A stretch of 64,000 nt of DNA from Deltaproteobacteria bacterium (GCA_020853705.1 JADYYK010000271.1:20496-84495); one strand, 5' to 3'. Positions 1 through 11,656 are shown, counted from the first letter of the stretch. Program-made: numbers and translations. The notes: generated from the letters alone by a model not told the origin.

Positions 1-611
1 ATCCCGAGGACAAGGACGCCTTCGAGGACGACGACGGCTGTCCCGACAAGGACAACGACAACGACGGCCTGTCCGATCCCAACGACGCCTGCCCCAACGA
101 GGCCGAGGACAAGGACGGCTTCGAGGACGACGACGGCTGCCCTGACAACGACAACGACAAGGACAAGGTCCCGGACTATCCGCAGCCGATCGACAAGTGC
201 CCCAACGACCCGGCGCCGACCCCGGACGGCTGCCCGCAGAAGTACGTCAACATCGTGGTCAAGGCCGACAAGATCGAGCTCAAGCAGAAGATCTTCTTCG
301 ACACCAACAAGTCGACCATCAAGCCGGTGTCGTTCGGGCTGCTCAACGAGGTGGCCAAGGCCCTGAAAGATTTCCCGAAGATGAACGTTCGGATCGAGGG
401 ACACACCGACTCCCAGGGCTCCGATTCGAAGAACCTCAAGCTCAGCCAGGGCCGCGCCAACTCGGTGCGCACCTACCTCATCGGCCAGGGTATCGACCCG
501 TCACGCATGGAAGCGCGTGGCTTTGGCGAGTCGGTGCCGATCGCCGACAACCGCACCGATGCTGGCCGCGAGCAGAACCGCCGCGTAGAGTTCTTGATCA
601 CCAGCCAGTAG
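1..611 (+). CDS. OmpA-family outer-membrane protein, C-terminal part (5' truncated by window)
   Basis: Reading from base 3, the first 80 or so codons are Asp-rich calcium-binding thrombospondin type 3 repeats (repeated DxDNDG and DDDGCPD blocks with paired cysteines). The rest is a complete OmpA C-terminal peptidoglycan-binding domain: IEGHTDSQGS, then the helix LSQGRANSVRTYL, then ARGFGESVPIADN and the final NRRVEFLI. In this family the OmpA domain grips peptidoglycan and the TSP3 stalk spans the periplasm, usually behind an N-terminal beta-barrel or other outer-membrane part that would lie upstream of the window. The stop is TAG at 609-611. An internal ATG at 255 would give only the OmpA domain; the open frame to the window edge makes the long form right. 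Confidence 0.9.
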   Translation, partial: PEDKDAFEDDDGCPDKDNDNDGLSDPNDACPNEAEDKDGFEDDDGCPDNDNDKDKVPDYPQPIDKCPNDPAPTPDGCPQKYVNIVVKADKIELKQKIFFDTNKSTIKPVSFGLLNEVAKALKDFPKMNVRIEGHTDSQGSDSKNLKLSQGRANSVRTYLIGQGIDPSRMEARGFGESVPIADNRTDAGREQNRRVEFLITSQ

Positions 612-673
612 GCCGGCCGCTCCACTCCCGGCCACGCGTTCTCGATCCCAGGCGACGAATGAAAGGAAGCACC

Positions 674-2167
674 ATGACCCGGTTTCACCTCCCGCTCTCG
701 CGTGCCTTGATCGTGCTCGCGATGATCGCGGTGCCACGGCTGGCGCTGGCGCAGGACAAGGTCAAGGAGATCCGCGACAAGAACCGCGCCGCGATGGAGG
801 ACTTCGACCTCAACGAGTTCCCCAGCGCCAAGACGCAGCTGGAGGCGGCGCTCGAGATGGCCAGGAAGGCGAAGCTCGAGCGCCACCCCATCGCGGCCGA
901 GACGCACATGTTCCTCGCCATCGTGCAGATCGCCGGCAACAACGACGAGCTCGAGGGCATCGTCGAGTTCGTCAAGGCGCTGGAGATCAACTCCAGCGCG
1001 CAGGTCCCGGTCGACTACCGCACGCCCGAGGTGCAGAAGGTGTTCGACAAGGCCAAGGCCCGCGTCGGCAGTGGCGGGGGCACCGGACCCAGCGATCCCG
1101 TGGAGCCGCCGCCCAGGAAGCCGCCGCCCAAGACCGGGCCGCAGCCGCTGGACTGTTCGACCGCGGGCGAAGGCGTGACGCACACCCCGGTCGACACCGC
1201 GACCGCGGGCAAGGACCTCAAGATCGAGGTCTGCATGGGCGCCGAGATCGCGCCCACCAAGGTCATGGTGTTCTACCGGCCCCAGGGCGTCGCCGAGTTC
1301 ACCATCCTGCCCATGAAGGCCGGGGAGGGTGGGCTGTGGACCGCGACCGTCAAGGGTGGCGCGGTCGGCGGCGGCTACATGCACTACTACATCGAGGCGC
1401 GCAACGCCAAGGACGTGGCGCTGGTGCGCTCGGGCGCCAAGGACAGCCCGCACATCGTCGAGGTCCTGGCGGCCGACGGCAGCAGCGTGGGTGACGATCC
1501 GGGCGGTGGCGGTGACGACGAGAACCCGCTGTCCGGCGGCGGCGGTGGCGACGACGACGAGGATCCCGGCATGGGGGTCAAGAAGGGCGGCGGCGGCACG
1601 AAGAAGGGCGGCAGCATCTTCCTGGCGGTCGGCGCCGGGTCGGGTGCGGGCATGCTGACCGGTGGCGGCCTCGAGGTCGCCGAGGACGGTGGCAAGGCGG
1701 TCGAGGTCAACTCGGGCGTCGCGCCGGCGCCGTTCCACGTCCAGGTCGAGGCCGGCTATCTGCTGTCGCCGAAGTCGATCTTCGGCGTCTATGGCCGCTT
1801 CCAGGTCATCACGCTGGCAGACACCAAGCGGGCGGCCACCGGGGCCATCTCGGGCGGCCTGCGCTTCACCCGCAACCTGGCACCGCAGGACAAGCCGCAC
1901 CTGTATGTGCACGTCGGCGGCGGCTTCGGCCACATCCGCCACACCGTGGACCTGGCCAAGCCGCTGCAGGACGATCCTGACGCGACGCGTGACACCGCCC
2001 TGCAGGGCATGGTGCACCTGGGCGGTGGCGCCGGCTATTCGCTGCCGCTCGGCAGCACGATGTCGTTCCGCATCGAGACCAACGTCCTGGCTGGCATCCC
2101 GGTCGGCGACAAGGACGCCTTCGCCATCAACGCCGACCTGAACCTCGGGATTGGCGTCGCCTTCTGA
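674..2167 (+). CDS. Secreted outer-membrane protein: TPR-like, Ig-like and beta-barrel regions
   Basis: 497 residues from ATG 674, which has AAAGGAAG about six bases upstream; an in-frame ATG at 659 has no such site. A signal peptide ends near ALALA-Q. The following 110 residues are helical and TPR-like. A proline-rich linker follows, then an Ig-like domain of about 100 residues (KVMVFYRPQG to YMHYYIEARNAKD). Next comes a Gly/Asp-rich spacer, and the last 170 residues read like a small beta-barrel with alternating aromatics, ending in F. No function is recognised. The same TPR plus Ig-like arrangement recurs in the protein at 16871-18217, so the two are probably paralogues. The stop codon abuts the palindrome at 2167-2198. 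Confidence 0.75.
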   Translation: MTRFHLPLSRALIVLAMIAVPRLALAQDKVKEIRDKNRAAMEDFDLNEFPSAKTQLEAALEMARKAKLERHPIAAETHMFLAIVQIAGNNDELEGIVEFVKALEINSSAQVPVDYRTPEVQKVFDKAKARVGSGGGTGPSDPVEPPPRKPPPKTGPQPLDCSTAGEGVTHTPVDTATAGKDLKIEVCMGAEIAPTKVMVFYRPQGVAEFTILPMKAGEGGLWTATVKGGAVGGGYMHYYIEARNAKDVALVRSGAKDSPHIVEVLAADGSSVGDDPGGGGDDENPLSGGGGGDDDEDPGMGVKKGGGGTKKGGSIFLAVGAGSGAGMLTGGGLEVAEDGGKAVEVNSGVAPAPFHVQVEAGYLLSPKSIFGVYGRFQVITLADTKRAATGAISGGLRFTRNLAPQDKPHLYVHVGGGFGHIRHTVDLAKPLQDDPDATRDTALQGMVHLGGGAGYSLPLGSTMSFRIETNVLAGIPVGDKDAFAINADLNLGIGVAF

Positions 2168-2198
2168 GCCCCCTCGAAAGCGCAGCTTCGAGGAGGCT
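2167..2198 (+). repeat. Dispersed palindrome at a stop codon, copy A
   Basis: An imperfect inverted repeat starting at the last base of the preceding TGA stop. Arms are AGCCCCCTCGAA and TTCGAGGAGGCT (one mismatch) around an 8-base loop, AGCGCAGC. It is followed by a CTTCCG-rich flank also seen at the copies near 4.73-4.84 kb. No T-run follows, so it is not a classical intrinsic terminator, although the hairpin could protect or punctuate the 3' end of the mRNA. Confidence 0.8.
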
Positions 2199-2330
2199 CT
2201 TCCGTTCCCTCCGCTCCGTCTCCCCTGCGACCTTTCCTCATCCCCTGTGGCCTGTCGCCTGTCACCCGTGACCTGTTTGCCGTGACTTACCCCACGGAAG
2301 ATCCCCGGCAAAACCGGGTATCTTTCTCAC

Positions 2331-2963
2331 ATGCGCACGCTCATCGGGTCACTCCTCCTCGGTGCCTTGCTCGCGCAAACCTCTGTCGCCTCCGCCCAGG
2401 TCCCCGACGACCTCCCGGTGCCCTGGGGCTCCACCCGCCGTGGCCTACCGCCGTCGTGGGCGCCGGGCCAGGAGAACAACAGCAAGGTCCAGCCCATCCG
2501 CAACGGCGACGACGCGCGCCCGCTCGATGACAGCGGCATCGACGGCCGGCGCGACAGCTTCCAGGCCATCCAGCAGCTGATGCTGCTGGTCGAGCAGCAC
2601 GCCATGAATGACGCTGGTCGCGGCGGCGCCGCCTTCGCCGTCGCAGCGGCGCTGGACAAGATCGCGCTGGGCACCGCGGTCGAGGACCTGTCGGCGCGGC
2701 TGCGCCTGTCGCTGCCCCAGGATCGGCCCTATCGCGCAGTGCTGCTGGCGACGCTGTCGCAGCTGTACGGGCGCGCGGGGTCGTATCGCTACGAGCTGTG
2801 GTCGCTGTGCGACGCGCTGCTGACGGTGCCGGCGCAGTCGCCGCTGGCGGGCTGGATCCGCTCGCGGGTGCGCTCGCTGGCCGGTGACGACGCACGTGCG
2901 CATCGGGCCCTGCTGGCGGATGCGCGCCGGCTGCGCGGGCGCAGCGTCGCCACCGCGCGCTGA
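2331..2963 (+). CDS. Small secreted protein of unknown function
   Basis: 210 residues with a clear signal peptide (MRTLIGSLLLGALLAQTSVA, cleavage near ASA-QV). The mature part has a proline-rich start, then mainly alpha-helix with a run of Leu/Ala-rich helices and ends Arg-rich. It contains only one cysteine and no recognised domain. It lies 32 bases upstream of queE on the same strand, but nothing links it to queuosine synthesis. Codon use matches its neighbours, so it is a real gene although its role is unknown. Confidence 0.65.
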   Translation: MRTLIGSLLLGALLAQTSVASAQVPDDLPVPWGSTRRGLPPSWAPGQENNSKVQPIRNGDDARPLDDSGIDGRRDSFQAIQQLMLLVEQHAMNDAGRGGAAFAVAAALDKIALGTAVEDLSARLRLSLPQDRPYRAVLLATLSQLYGRAGSYRYELWSLCDALLTVPAQSPLAGWIRSRVRSLAGDDARAHRALLADARRLRGRSVATAR

Positions 2964-2995
2964 CGCAGCCGCCCCGCACCTGCTAGGCTGGCCGC

Positions 2996-3628
2996 GTGGA
3001 AGGCGAGCGCGAGCGCAGCTATCTCATCAAGGAGCTGTTCGGGCCGACCCTGCAGGGTGAGGGCGCGCACGCGGGGACCCCGTGCGTGTTCTTGCGCTTC
3101 GCGGTGTGCAACCTGGCCTGCGCCTGGTGCGACACCGACTTTCGCCCCGAGGGCGCCCTGCGCCTGGCCGCCCCGGAGATCGTGGCGCGCCTCGAGGCCC
3201 TCGACGTCCACGGCGCCCGCCTGGTCGTGGTCACCGGCGGCGAGCCCACACTGCACTGGGACGCGCCCCTGGCCGACGCGCTGCGCGCGGCCGGCTTCCG
3301 CGTGCACATGGAGTCCAACGGCACGCGCCCGCTGCGGGCGCCGGTCGACTGGCTGACAGTGTCGCCCAAGCCGCGCTGGCACGGGGTCGGCGACCGCCTG
3401 GTGCTGACCCAGGCCGACGAGATCAAGGTCATCGTCGAGGCCGACCTCGCCCACCCCGACGCCGCCCTGCTCGAGCGCTACGAGGCCATGGCCTTCACAC
3501 ATCGCTTCCTGCAGCCATGCATGGACGAGCGCTACCCCGAGCACCTCGCGCGCGCCATCGCGCTGGCCACCGCACGGCCGCGCTGGAGGGTCTCGCTGCA
3601 GCTACACAAGATCCTCGATCTGCCCTGA
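2996..3628 (+). CDS. queE: 7-carboxy-7-deazaguanine synthase
   Basis: 210 residues from a GTG start. A radical-SAM enzyme converting 6-carboxytetrahydropterin to 7-carboxy-7-deazaguanine in the queuosine and deazapurine pathway. The N-terminus has the family substrate signature FGPTLQGEGAHAGTP. The CX3CX2C cluster motif (CNLACAWC) has the spacing typical of QueE, followed by DTDF. The SAM-site glycines VVTGGEP and the strand MESNGT follow, and the C-terminus ends LQLHKIL as in other QueE proteins. Length matches the family. queC and queD are not nearby. Confidence 0.93.
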   Translation: MEGERERSYLIKELFGPTLQGEGAHAGTPCVFLRFAVCNLACAWCDTDFRPEGALRLAAPEIVARLEALDVHGARLVVVTGGEPTLHWDAPLADALRAAGFRVHMESNGTRPLRAPVDWLTVSPKPRWHGVGDRLVLTQADEIKVIVEADLAHPDAALLERYEAMAFTHRFLQPCMDERYPEHLARAIALATARPRWRVSLQLHKILDLP

Positions 3629-3725
3629 AAACTCGCTGCTTCGCTTGCTCTCCAAGCGCCCGCTTTTGCTTGCCCCCTGGCGGCGGAGGCGATGTATCCT
3701 GCGCTCCCAAATGGAGGAGACTACG

Positions 3726-4727
3726 ATGCGGAATCTGATGAAGCCCTTGCGTGCAGCACTGCTCGTCACGGTTGCTCTCGCTGGCGCGGGCTGTCCCAAG
3801 GTCCCCGGCGGCGTGCCCGGTGCTGGTGGTGGTTGCGGTGAGATCAAGGGCATCCCGATGGCGGCCAAGCTGAACGCCTTCCTGCAGGCGTCGGCTGAGC
3901 TCGACTCCGCCACGGCCAAGCTGGAGAACTCGGTCAAGGACGCCTGCAAGAAGATGGCGGTCGAGCTGAAGATCCCGACCGCGGGCGACACCGCGACCCT
4001 GTGCAACGCGGTCTCCGCGGAGCTCAAGGAGTCCTGGAAGGTCAGCCTCAAGGCCAAGACCAAGCTGAACGTCAAGTACACCCCCGCCAAGTGCACGGTG
4101 AAGGCCGACTTCGCCGCCGAGGTCGCCGCCAAGTGCGAGGCCAAGGCCACCGCGGACATCTCGGTCAAGTGCGAAGGCACCTGCGGCGGGACCTGCAACG
4201 GCGCCTGCGACGGCACCTGCGCGGGCAGCGCCGGCACCGGCGGCTCGGGCGGCCAGTGCAACGGCCAGTGCCAGGGTCAGTGCAACGGCTCGTGCTCGGG
4301 TGGCTGCGAAGGTCACGCTGACGTCGAGGCCTCGGCCGAGTGCAAGGCGTCGGCGAACGTGCGCGCCAACCTGCAGGCCGAGTGCACCAAGCCGGACGTC
4401 GATGTCGAGGTCGACATGGGCCTGGTGCTCGACACCTCGCGCTTCGACCGCGCCAAGGCGGCGGTCAAGGCCGGTCTGGGCGAGCTGCTGATGGCGGGCG
4501 AGAAGGCCAAGGGACTGGTCGGCGCCGTCAAGGTGTGGGCTGGCGCGGCCAAGGATCTGGCGGCCTCGGGCAAGGACATCGCCAAGGGCCTGGGCATGAA
4601 GGCGGCCTGCGTGGCCGGCCAGCTGAGCGCCTCGGCCAAGGCGGCCGCGTCGATCAGCGTCCGCGTCGACGTCTCGGTGTCGGCCTCGGCCTCGGTCGGC
4701 GGCGCGGCGTCCGGCTCGACCAACTAG
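3726..4727 (+). CDS. Cysteine-rich putative lipoprotein with low-complexity centre
   Basis: 333 residues from ATG 3726, preceded by GGAGGAGA five bases upstream; an in-frame ATG at 3711 overlaps that site. The N-terminus is a lipoprotein-like signal (MRNLMKPLRA to LAGAGC), though the position three before the Cys is Gly rather than Leu. The middle (about residues 145-200) holds about 14 cysteines in a Cys-X3-Cys ladder of the form CGGTCNGACDGTC, CNGQCQGQCNGSC. The flanks are Lys/Ala-rich helices with further spaced cysteines, and the tail is rich in Ser/Ala with alternating Val. The ladder suggests metal binding or a disulfide-bonded rod. No family is recognised. Confidence 0.7.
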   Translation: MRNLMKPLRAALLVTVALAGAGCPKVPGGVPGAGGGCGEIKGIPMAAKLNAFLQASAELDSATAKLENSVKDACKKMAVELKIPTAGDTATLCNAVSAELKESWKVSLKAKTKLNVKYTPAKCTVKADFAAEVAAKCEAKATADISVKCEGTCGGTCNGACDGTCAGSAGTGGSGGQCNGQCQGQCNGSCSGGCEGHADVEASAECKASANVRANLQAECTKPDVDVEVDMGLVLDTSRFDRAKAAVKAGLGELLMAGEKAKGLVGAVKVWAGAAKDLAASGKDIAKGLGMKAACVAGQLSASAKAAASISVRVDVSVSASASVGGAASGSTN

Positions 4728-4756
4728 CCCCCTCGAAGCTTCGCTTCGAGGAGGCT
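4726..4756 (+). repeat. Dispersed palindrome at a stop codon, copy B1
   Basis: Starts inside the TAG stop of the cysteine-rich lipoprotein. Perfect 9-base arms CCTCGAAGC and GCTTCGAGG around the loop TTC, with outer AGCC and GGCT bases also pairing. Same family as the elements at 2167-2198 and 34711-34834. Confidence 0.85.
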
Positions 4757-4776
4757 ATTCCGGCAATTCCGGCTCC

Positions 4777-4835
4777 AGCCCCCTCGAAGCAGCCCCCTCG
4801 AAGCAGCCCCCTCGAAGCGAAGCTTCGAGGAGGCT
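4777..4835 (+). repeat. Dispersed palindrome, copy B2 with triplicated left arm
   Basis: The 14-mer AGCCCCCTCGAAGC occurs three times head to tail (4777, 4791, 4805), and only the last copy is followed by the matching right arm GCTTCGAGGAGGCT. This partial duplication of one arm looks like replication slippage within the same palindromic family. It lies in the convergent gap before the alpha-glucan phosphorylase gene. Confidence 0.8.
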
Positions 4836-4861
4836 GTTCCGCTCCGCTTCCGGCTCCCGCC

Positions 4862-6595
4862 CTACAGCGCCCGGGTCTCTTCTCCCTCCGCACCACCTCG
4901 CACCACCATCCCAGGCGCTGGCGCATCCACTGACACCGTGGGGCGCAGCTCCGCGTCCATGCGATACAGCTCGGTGAAGTACTGCTGCACCATGCGGTGC
5001 GACGAGAAGCGCACCTCGGCCATCTCGACGCTGGCACGCATCATCGCGATCCAGCGCGCGCGGTCGGCATAGAACGTCGGCACCACCTCGCGGTCCAGGA
5101 CGTCGTACAGCGCCTGCATGTCGTGCTGGTCCTGGGCCTCGTGCTCGGCCGGCGTCTGGCCTTCGGGCTCGTAGCCGCCGCCGATCTGCCAGCCGTTGAC
5201 GCCGTGCGCACAGCCCTCGGGCCACCAGCCGTCGAGCACGCTGAGGTTGAGGACGCCGTTCATCGCGGCCTTCATGCCCGAGGTGCCGCTGGCCTCCAGC
5301 GGACGGCGCGGGTTGTTGAGCCAGACGTCGCAGCCGCGCGTCAGCAGGCGGCCGATCGACATGTCGTAGTTCTCCAGGAACACCACGCTGCCCGGATAGC
5401 GCCTCGCCATCGCGACCAGGTTGGCCACGATCTCCTTGCCGGCGTCGTCCTTGGGGTGCGCCTTGCCCGAGAACAGGAGCTGCACGTCCCCGCTGAGCAG
5501 GCGCTGCTCGATGCGCGCGGAGTTGCGCAGGATGAGGTCGGCGCGCTTGTAGGCCGCGGCGCGCCGCGCGAAGCCGATGAGCAGCTTGCCGCTGTCGAGG
5601 CGGGTGCCGGTGCGACGCCAGACCTCGTGCACCAGGGCGCGCTTGAGGGCGTGGTGCGCGTCCCACATCGAGTCCTCGCCGCGCATGGCGCCGCGGATGC
5701 GCTCGTCCTGCCAGGTCCCCGGGTGCACGCCGTTGGTGATCGACGTGATGGGCGCCGCGCCGGTGACCGCCTTCCACATCCCGCGCGAGGTGTCGCCATG
5801 CAGGGCGGCCACCGCGTTGGCGCGGCGCGACAGGCGCAGCCCCGCCACCGTCATCCCGAACGGCTCGCCGCCCAGCGTCTCCAGCTCGGCGGCGGTCAGG
5901 TGCAGGTTGGCGCCGAGCTCGAGCAGGAGCTCACCGGGGTGGGTCTCGTTGCCGGCCGGCACCGGGGTGTGGGTGGTGAAGACGCAGACCGCGCGCGTCG
6001 CCTCCAGCGCGGCCTCGAAGTCGAGCGGCGCGCTGGCCGACTGCATGTGCTCGCGCATCAGCTCGAGCCCGGCGAACACCGCGTGGCCCTCGTTGAAGTG
6101 ATACACGGTGACGGGCAGGCCGAGCGCGCGCAGCGCCCGCACCCCGCCGACCCCGAGCAGGATCTCCTGGGCCACGCGGTCGCGCGCGCCGCCGCCGTAC
6201 AGCCGCCGCGTGATCCAGCGCTGCGCCGGCGCCTCGGGATCCAGCAGGTACAGCGGCGCGTTGCCATACTTGTCGACCAGCAGGACGCGGCAGCGCACCT
6301 CCTCGCCGGCGACCTCCACGCTGATGCGCACGCCGGTGTCACGGGTGTGCTCGGCGGGGCAGGGCGGATACTCGTCATAGGGGCGCCCGTCGGCGTCGAT
6401 GCGCTGCGTGGTGTAGCCCTCGTTCCAGAACAGGCCGACCGCGACCAGGGGCAACTTCAGATCGCCGGCCGACTTGATGGCGTCGCCGGCCAGCACCCCG
6501 AGGCCTCCCGAGTAGATGGGAAACTCCTCGTGCAGCGCGAACTCCATGCAGAAATAGGCGGCAAGGTGCTCGTGCTGGTGGGGGCGCTGGCTCAT
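4862..6595 (-). CDS. glgP: Alpha-glucan (glycogen/maltodextrin) phosphorylase, short form
   Basis: 577 residues from ATG 6595 (a TTG six codons upstream is an alternative). Phosphorolyses alpha-1,4-glucans to glucose 1-phosphate with pyridoxal phosphate. Seen in order: AAYFCMEFALHEEFPIYSGG at the N-terminus, typical of the short bacterial/archaeal phosphorylase class; HFNEGHAVFAG; TNGVHPGTW; GFARRAAAYKRADL; and the PLP-lysine segment GTSGMKAAMNGVLNLSVLDG. At about 580 residues it is shorter than the 800-residue E. coli type because it lacks part of the N-terminal domain, as is usual for this class. It follows the zinc-finger gene by about 100 bases on the same strand. Confidence 0.92.
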   Translation of the reverse strand: MSQRPHQHEHLAAYFCMEFALHEEFPIYSGGLGVLAGDAIKSAGDLKLPLVAVGLFWNEGYTTQRIDADGRPYDEYPPCPAEHTRDTGVRISVEVAGEEVRCRVLLVDKYGNAPLYLLDPEAPAQRWITRRLYGGGARDRVAQEILLGVGGVRALRALGLPVTVYHFNEGHAVFAGLELMREHMQSASAPLDFEAALEATRAVCVFTTHTPVPAGNETHPGELLLELGANLHLTAAELETLGGEPFGMTVAGLRLSRRANAVAALHGDTSRGMWKAVTGAAPITSITNGVHPGTWQDERIRGAMRGEDSMWDAHHALKRALVHEVWRRTGTRLDSGKLLIGFARRAAAYKRADLILRNSARIEQRLLSGDVQLLFSGKAHPKDDAGKEIVANLVAMARRYPGSVVFLENYDMSIGRLLTRGCDVWLNNPRRPLEASGTSGMKAAMNGVLNLSVLDGWWPEGCAHGVNGWQIGGGYEPEGQTPAEHEAQDQHDMQALYDVLDREVVPTFYADRARWIAMMRASVEMAEVRFSSHRMVQQYFTELYRMDAELRPTVSVDAPAPGMVVRGGAEGEETRAL

Positions 6596-6695
6596 GGGGC
6601 CAGGGCGATGCAACCCGGGGGCCGGGCGGGCCCGCGTGATTCAGCTGATTTGCAGCCGCGTCGGTGTCGACAATCTCGACACCCGTTGCTTTCGG

Positions 6696-7055
6696 CTACC
6701 GCCAGCCCTCGCCCAGCTCGGCGTCGAGGATGTCGGCGCACAGCCGGACACACTCGTCACAGATGACCAGGCCGGGGGCCTCCAGCAGCTTCTTGACCTC
6801 GGCACCGGCCTTGCCACAGCCCGAGCAGCGCTTGCCGCCCGGGGGCGGCGCGACCTCTCGATCGAGGGCCGCGATGACATCGTCCTCGGTGACGTCGTCC
6901 GGGGTGGGGATGGCGGTGAACTCGCCGGTGGCCGACACCGCCCGGTGCAGGCGGTCCATGCCGTTGCCGCAGGGACCGCAGACCTCGAGCATGCGCGCGT
7001 GCGCGCCCAGCTCGCGCCCACACAGCGGACAGCCACTCTTCTGGTGCGCGCTCAT
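6696..7055 (-). CDS. ClpX-type C4 zinc-finger protein
   Basis: 119 residues. The C-terminal half is a C4 zinc finger of the kind that starts ClpX: CSGCGK, then VKKLLEAPGLVICDECVRLCADIL. In ClpX this domain binds substrates and adaptors, but no AAA+ ATPase follows here. The N-terminal half has a second CX2C pair (CPLCGRE, CGPCGNG) that may form another metal site. The start ATG overlaps the stop of the upstream gene (ATGA), so the two are translationally coupled at the end of the pil operon. It could be a free adaptor or anti-adaptor for a Clp protease, which is inference. Confidence 0.8.
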   Translation of the reverse strand: MSAHQKSGCPLCGRELGAHARMLEVCGPCGNGMDRLHRAVSATGEFTAIPTPDDVTEDDVIAALDREVAPPPGGKRCSGCGKAGAEVKKLLEAPGLVICDECVRLCADILDAELGEGWR

Positions 7056-7498
7056 ATCGCCCCCAGCGGCCCCTTGGCGAAGTAGCGCGTGTGCTGCGCG
7101 CTCAGCGCCTGCGAGAAGCAGTCGTCGACCATCTCGAGCAGGTGCCAGCGCGGATCGGCGGCCAGGGTGGCCTCGCCATGGGCGTCGCGCGCCTTCTGCA
7201 CCAGGGCGTCGAGCGCGCGCTGCGCCGCCACCGTGGCCTGGTAGGCGCGCTGCTCGACGTCGCGCGTCAGCCGCAGCGGCTCGGCCCCGGCGCCGGCGCG
7301 CTCCAGGCGCGTGGTCTCGGTCATGGCGTGCTCCCAGTGGCTGGCGATGCGCAGGAACTCCTGCGTCTTGCGCGCGACCTCGGCGATGTCGAGCTCCAGC
7401 GCGGGGTCGTCAGGTGGCGGTGCCGTCGCCGGTGCGCCCTCGGGCACCAGCGCAGCGACATCCATGACGAACTTGGCCACCAGCGAGGTTTCGGCCAT
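7052..7498 (-). CDS. Hypothetical helical protein downstream of pilS
   Basis: 148 residues from ATG 7498. The protein is acidic and almost wholly helical, with conserved-looking Trp and aromatic positions (ASHWEHAM, RWHLLEMVDDCF, TRYFAKGP). No signal peptide, membrane segment or known domain. It begins 14 bases after the pilS stop and its own stop overlaps the ATG of the zinc-finger gene, so it sits within the pilB-T-C-S transcription unit. A role with the sensor kinase or the pilus motor is possible only by association. Confidence 0.65.
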   Translation of the reverse strand: MAETSLVAKFVMDVAALVPEGAPATAPPPDDPALELDIAEVARKTQEFLRIASHWEHAMTETTRLERAGAGAEPLRLTRDVEQRAYQATVAAQRALDALVQKARDAHGEATLAADPRWHLLEMVDDCFSQALSAQHTRYFAKGPLGAI

Positions 7499-7512
7499 GA
7501 CGAGGCCCGATC

Positions 7513-9285
<1,773 letters not shown>

Positions 9286-9287
9286 GA

Positions 9288-10508
9288 TCAGTGCTCGTTG
9301 ATGGCGCCGGCGATCTCGAAGATCGGCAGGTACATCGCGACGATCATCCCGCCGACCACGCCGCCGAGGAAGACGATCATGATGGGCTCGATGAGCGAGG
9401 TCATGGCCGCGATGGCGACGTCGACCTCGTCCTCGTAGAAGTCGGCGATCTTCGACAGCATGGTGTCCATGGCGCCGGTCTGCTCGCCGACGCCGATCAT
9501 CTGCACCACCATCGGCGGGAAGACCTTGGTCTCCATCAGCGGGCCGGCCACGCTGTCACCCTGCGAGATGCGCTCGCGCACCGCCATCAGGGCCTTCTGG
9601 ACCACGACGTTGCCGGCCGTCTTGGCGGTGATCTCCATCGAGTCCAGGATGGGGACGCCCGACGACAGCAGGGTGCCCAGGGTGCGGGTGAAGCGCGCCA
9701 CGACGATCTTGCGCAGCACTGGCCCCATGATCGGGAGCTTGAGCAGGAACGAGTGCCAGACATACTTGCCGCGCGGCTGGCGGATGGCCCACACGAAGGT
9801 GACGGCGAACACCAGGGCGCCACCGAAGATGAAGGGCGCCGCGCCCAGGAAGCCGTTCGAGATCTTGACCACGATGCGCGTCGGCGCCGGCAGCGCGCCG
9901 GCCCGGAAGTCCTTGAACATCTTCTCGAAGACCGGGATGACCTTCCACAGCAGGATGGCGATGACGCCGGCCGCGATCACGAGCACCGAGGCCGGGTACA
10001 CCATGGCGCCCTTGAGCTGGCGCTTGAGCTTCACGTTCTTCTCGATGTAGGTGCCGAGGCGATTCAGGATGGTGTCGAGGATGCCGCCGATCTCGCCGGC
10101 CTGGACCAGGTTGCAGTACAGCTCGTCGAAGATCTTGGGGTGACGGCGCAGCGCCTCCGAGAAGGTGCCGCCGCCCTCGACGTGGTTCTTGACGTCGGTC
10201 AGCACCTTTCCGAAGCGCTTGTTGTCGGTTTGCGTTGACAGGATGTCAAGGCACTGGACCAGGGGCAGACCGGCGTCGATCATGGTGGCGAACTGGCGCG
10301 TGAAGATGACCAGGTCCTGCTCGGTCACGCCGGTGCCGATCTGGATGTCCATGTTCCAGCCGGTCTTCTTGGCCTGCTGGGTGACCTTGTTGGGGGTCAC
10401 GCCCTCGGCGCGCAGGCGCGACAGCACGAAGGCCTCGTCGGCCCCCTCCATCGTCCCGCGGCGCGTCTCGCCGGCCCGCGTCCTGCCTTCCCATGCGAAA
10501 ACCGGCAT
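9288..10508 (-). CDS. pilC: Type IV pilus inner-membrane platform protein PilC
   Basis: 406 residues, the usual PilC/GspF length. Two homologous halves of the T2SS-F domain each carry the membrane segments and the motif patterns FTRQFATMIDAGLPL and FTRTLGTLLSSGVPIL. The segment QAGEIGGILDTIL and its repeat GEQTGAMDTML are typical. The N-terminal FAWEGRTRAGETRRG strand matches the family. The protein sits in the inner membrane and transmits ATPase motion to the pilin fibre. It lies between pilT (8-base gap) and pilS (2-base gap) in one operon. Confidence 0.95.
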   Translation of the reverse strand: MPVFAWEGRTRAGETRRGTMEGADEAFVLSRLRAEGVTPNKVTQQAKKTGWNMDIQIGTGVTEQDLVIFTRQFATMIDAGLPLVQCLDILSTQTDNKRFGKVLTDVKNHVEGGGTFSEALRRHPKIFDELYCNLVQAGEIGGILDTILNRLGTYIEKNVKLKRQLKGAMVYPASVLVIAAGVIAILLWKVIPVFEKMFKDFRAGALPAPTRIVVKISNGFLGAAPFIFGGALVFAVTFVWAIRQPRGKYVWHSFLLKLPIMGPVLRKIVVARFTRTLGTLLSSGVPILDSMEITAKTAGNVVVQKALMAVRERISQGDSVAGPLMETKVFPPMVVQMIGVGEQTGAMDTMLSKIADFYEDEVDVAIAAMTSLIEPIMIVFLGGVVGGMIVAMYLPIFEIAGAINEH

Positions 10509-10516
10509 CCGACCTC

Positions 10517-11656
<1,140 letters not shown>

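Noticed and set aside
1..250. Asp-rich repeats as an independent calcium-binding protein
   Set aside because: They are in frame with the OmpA domain and form one protein.
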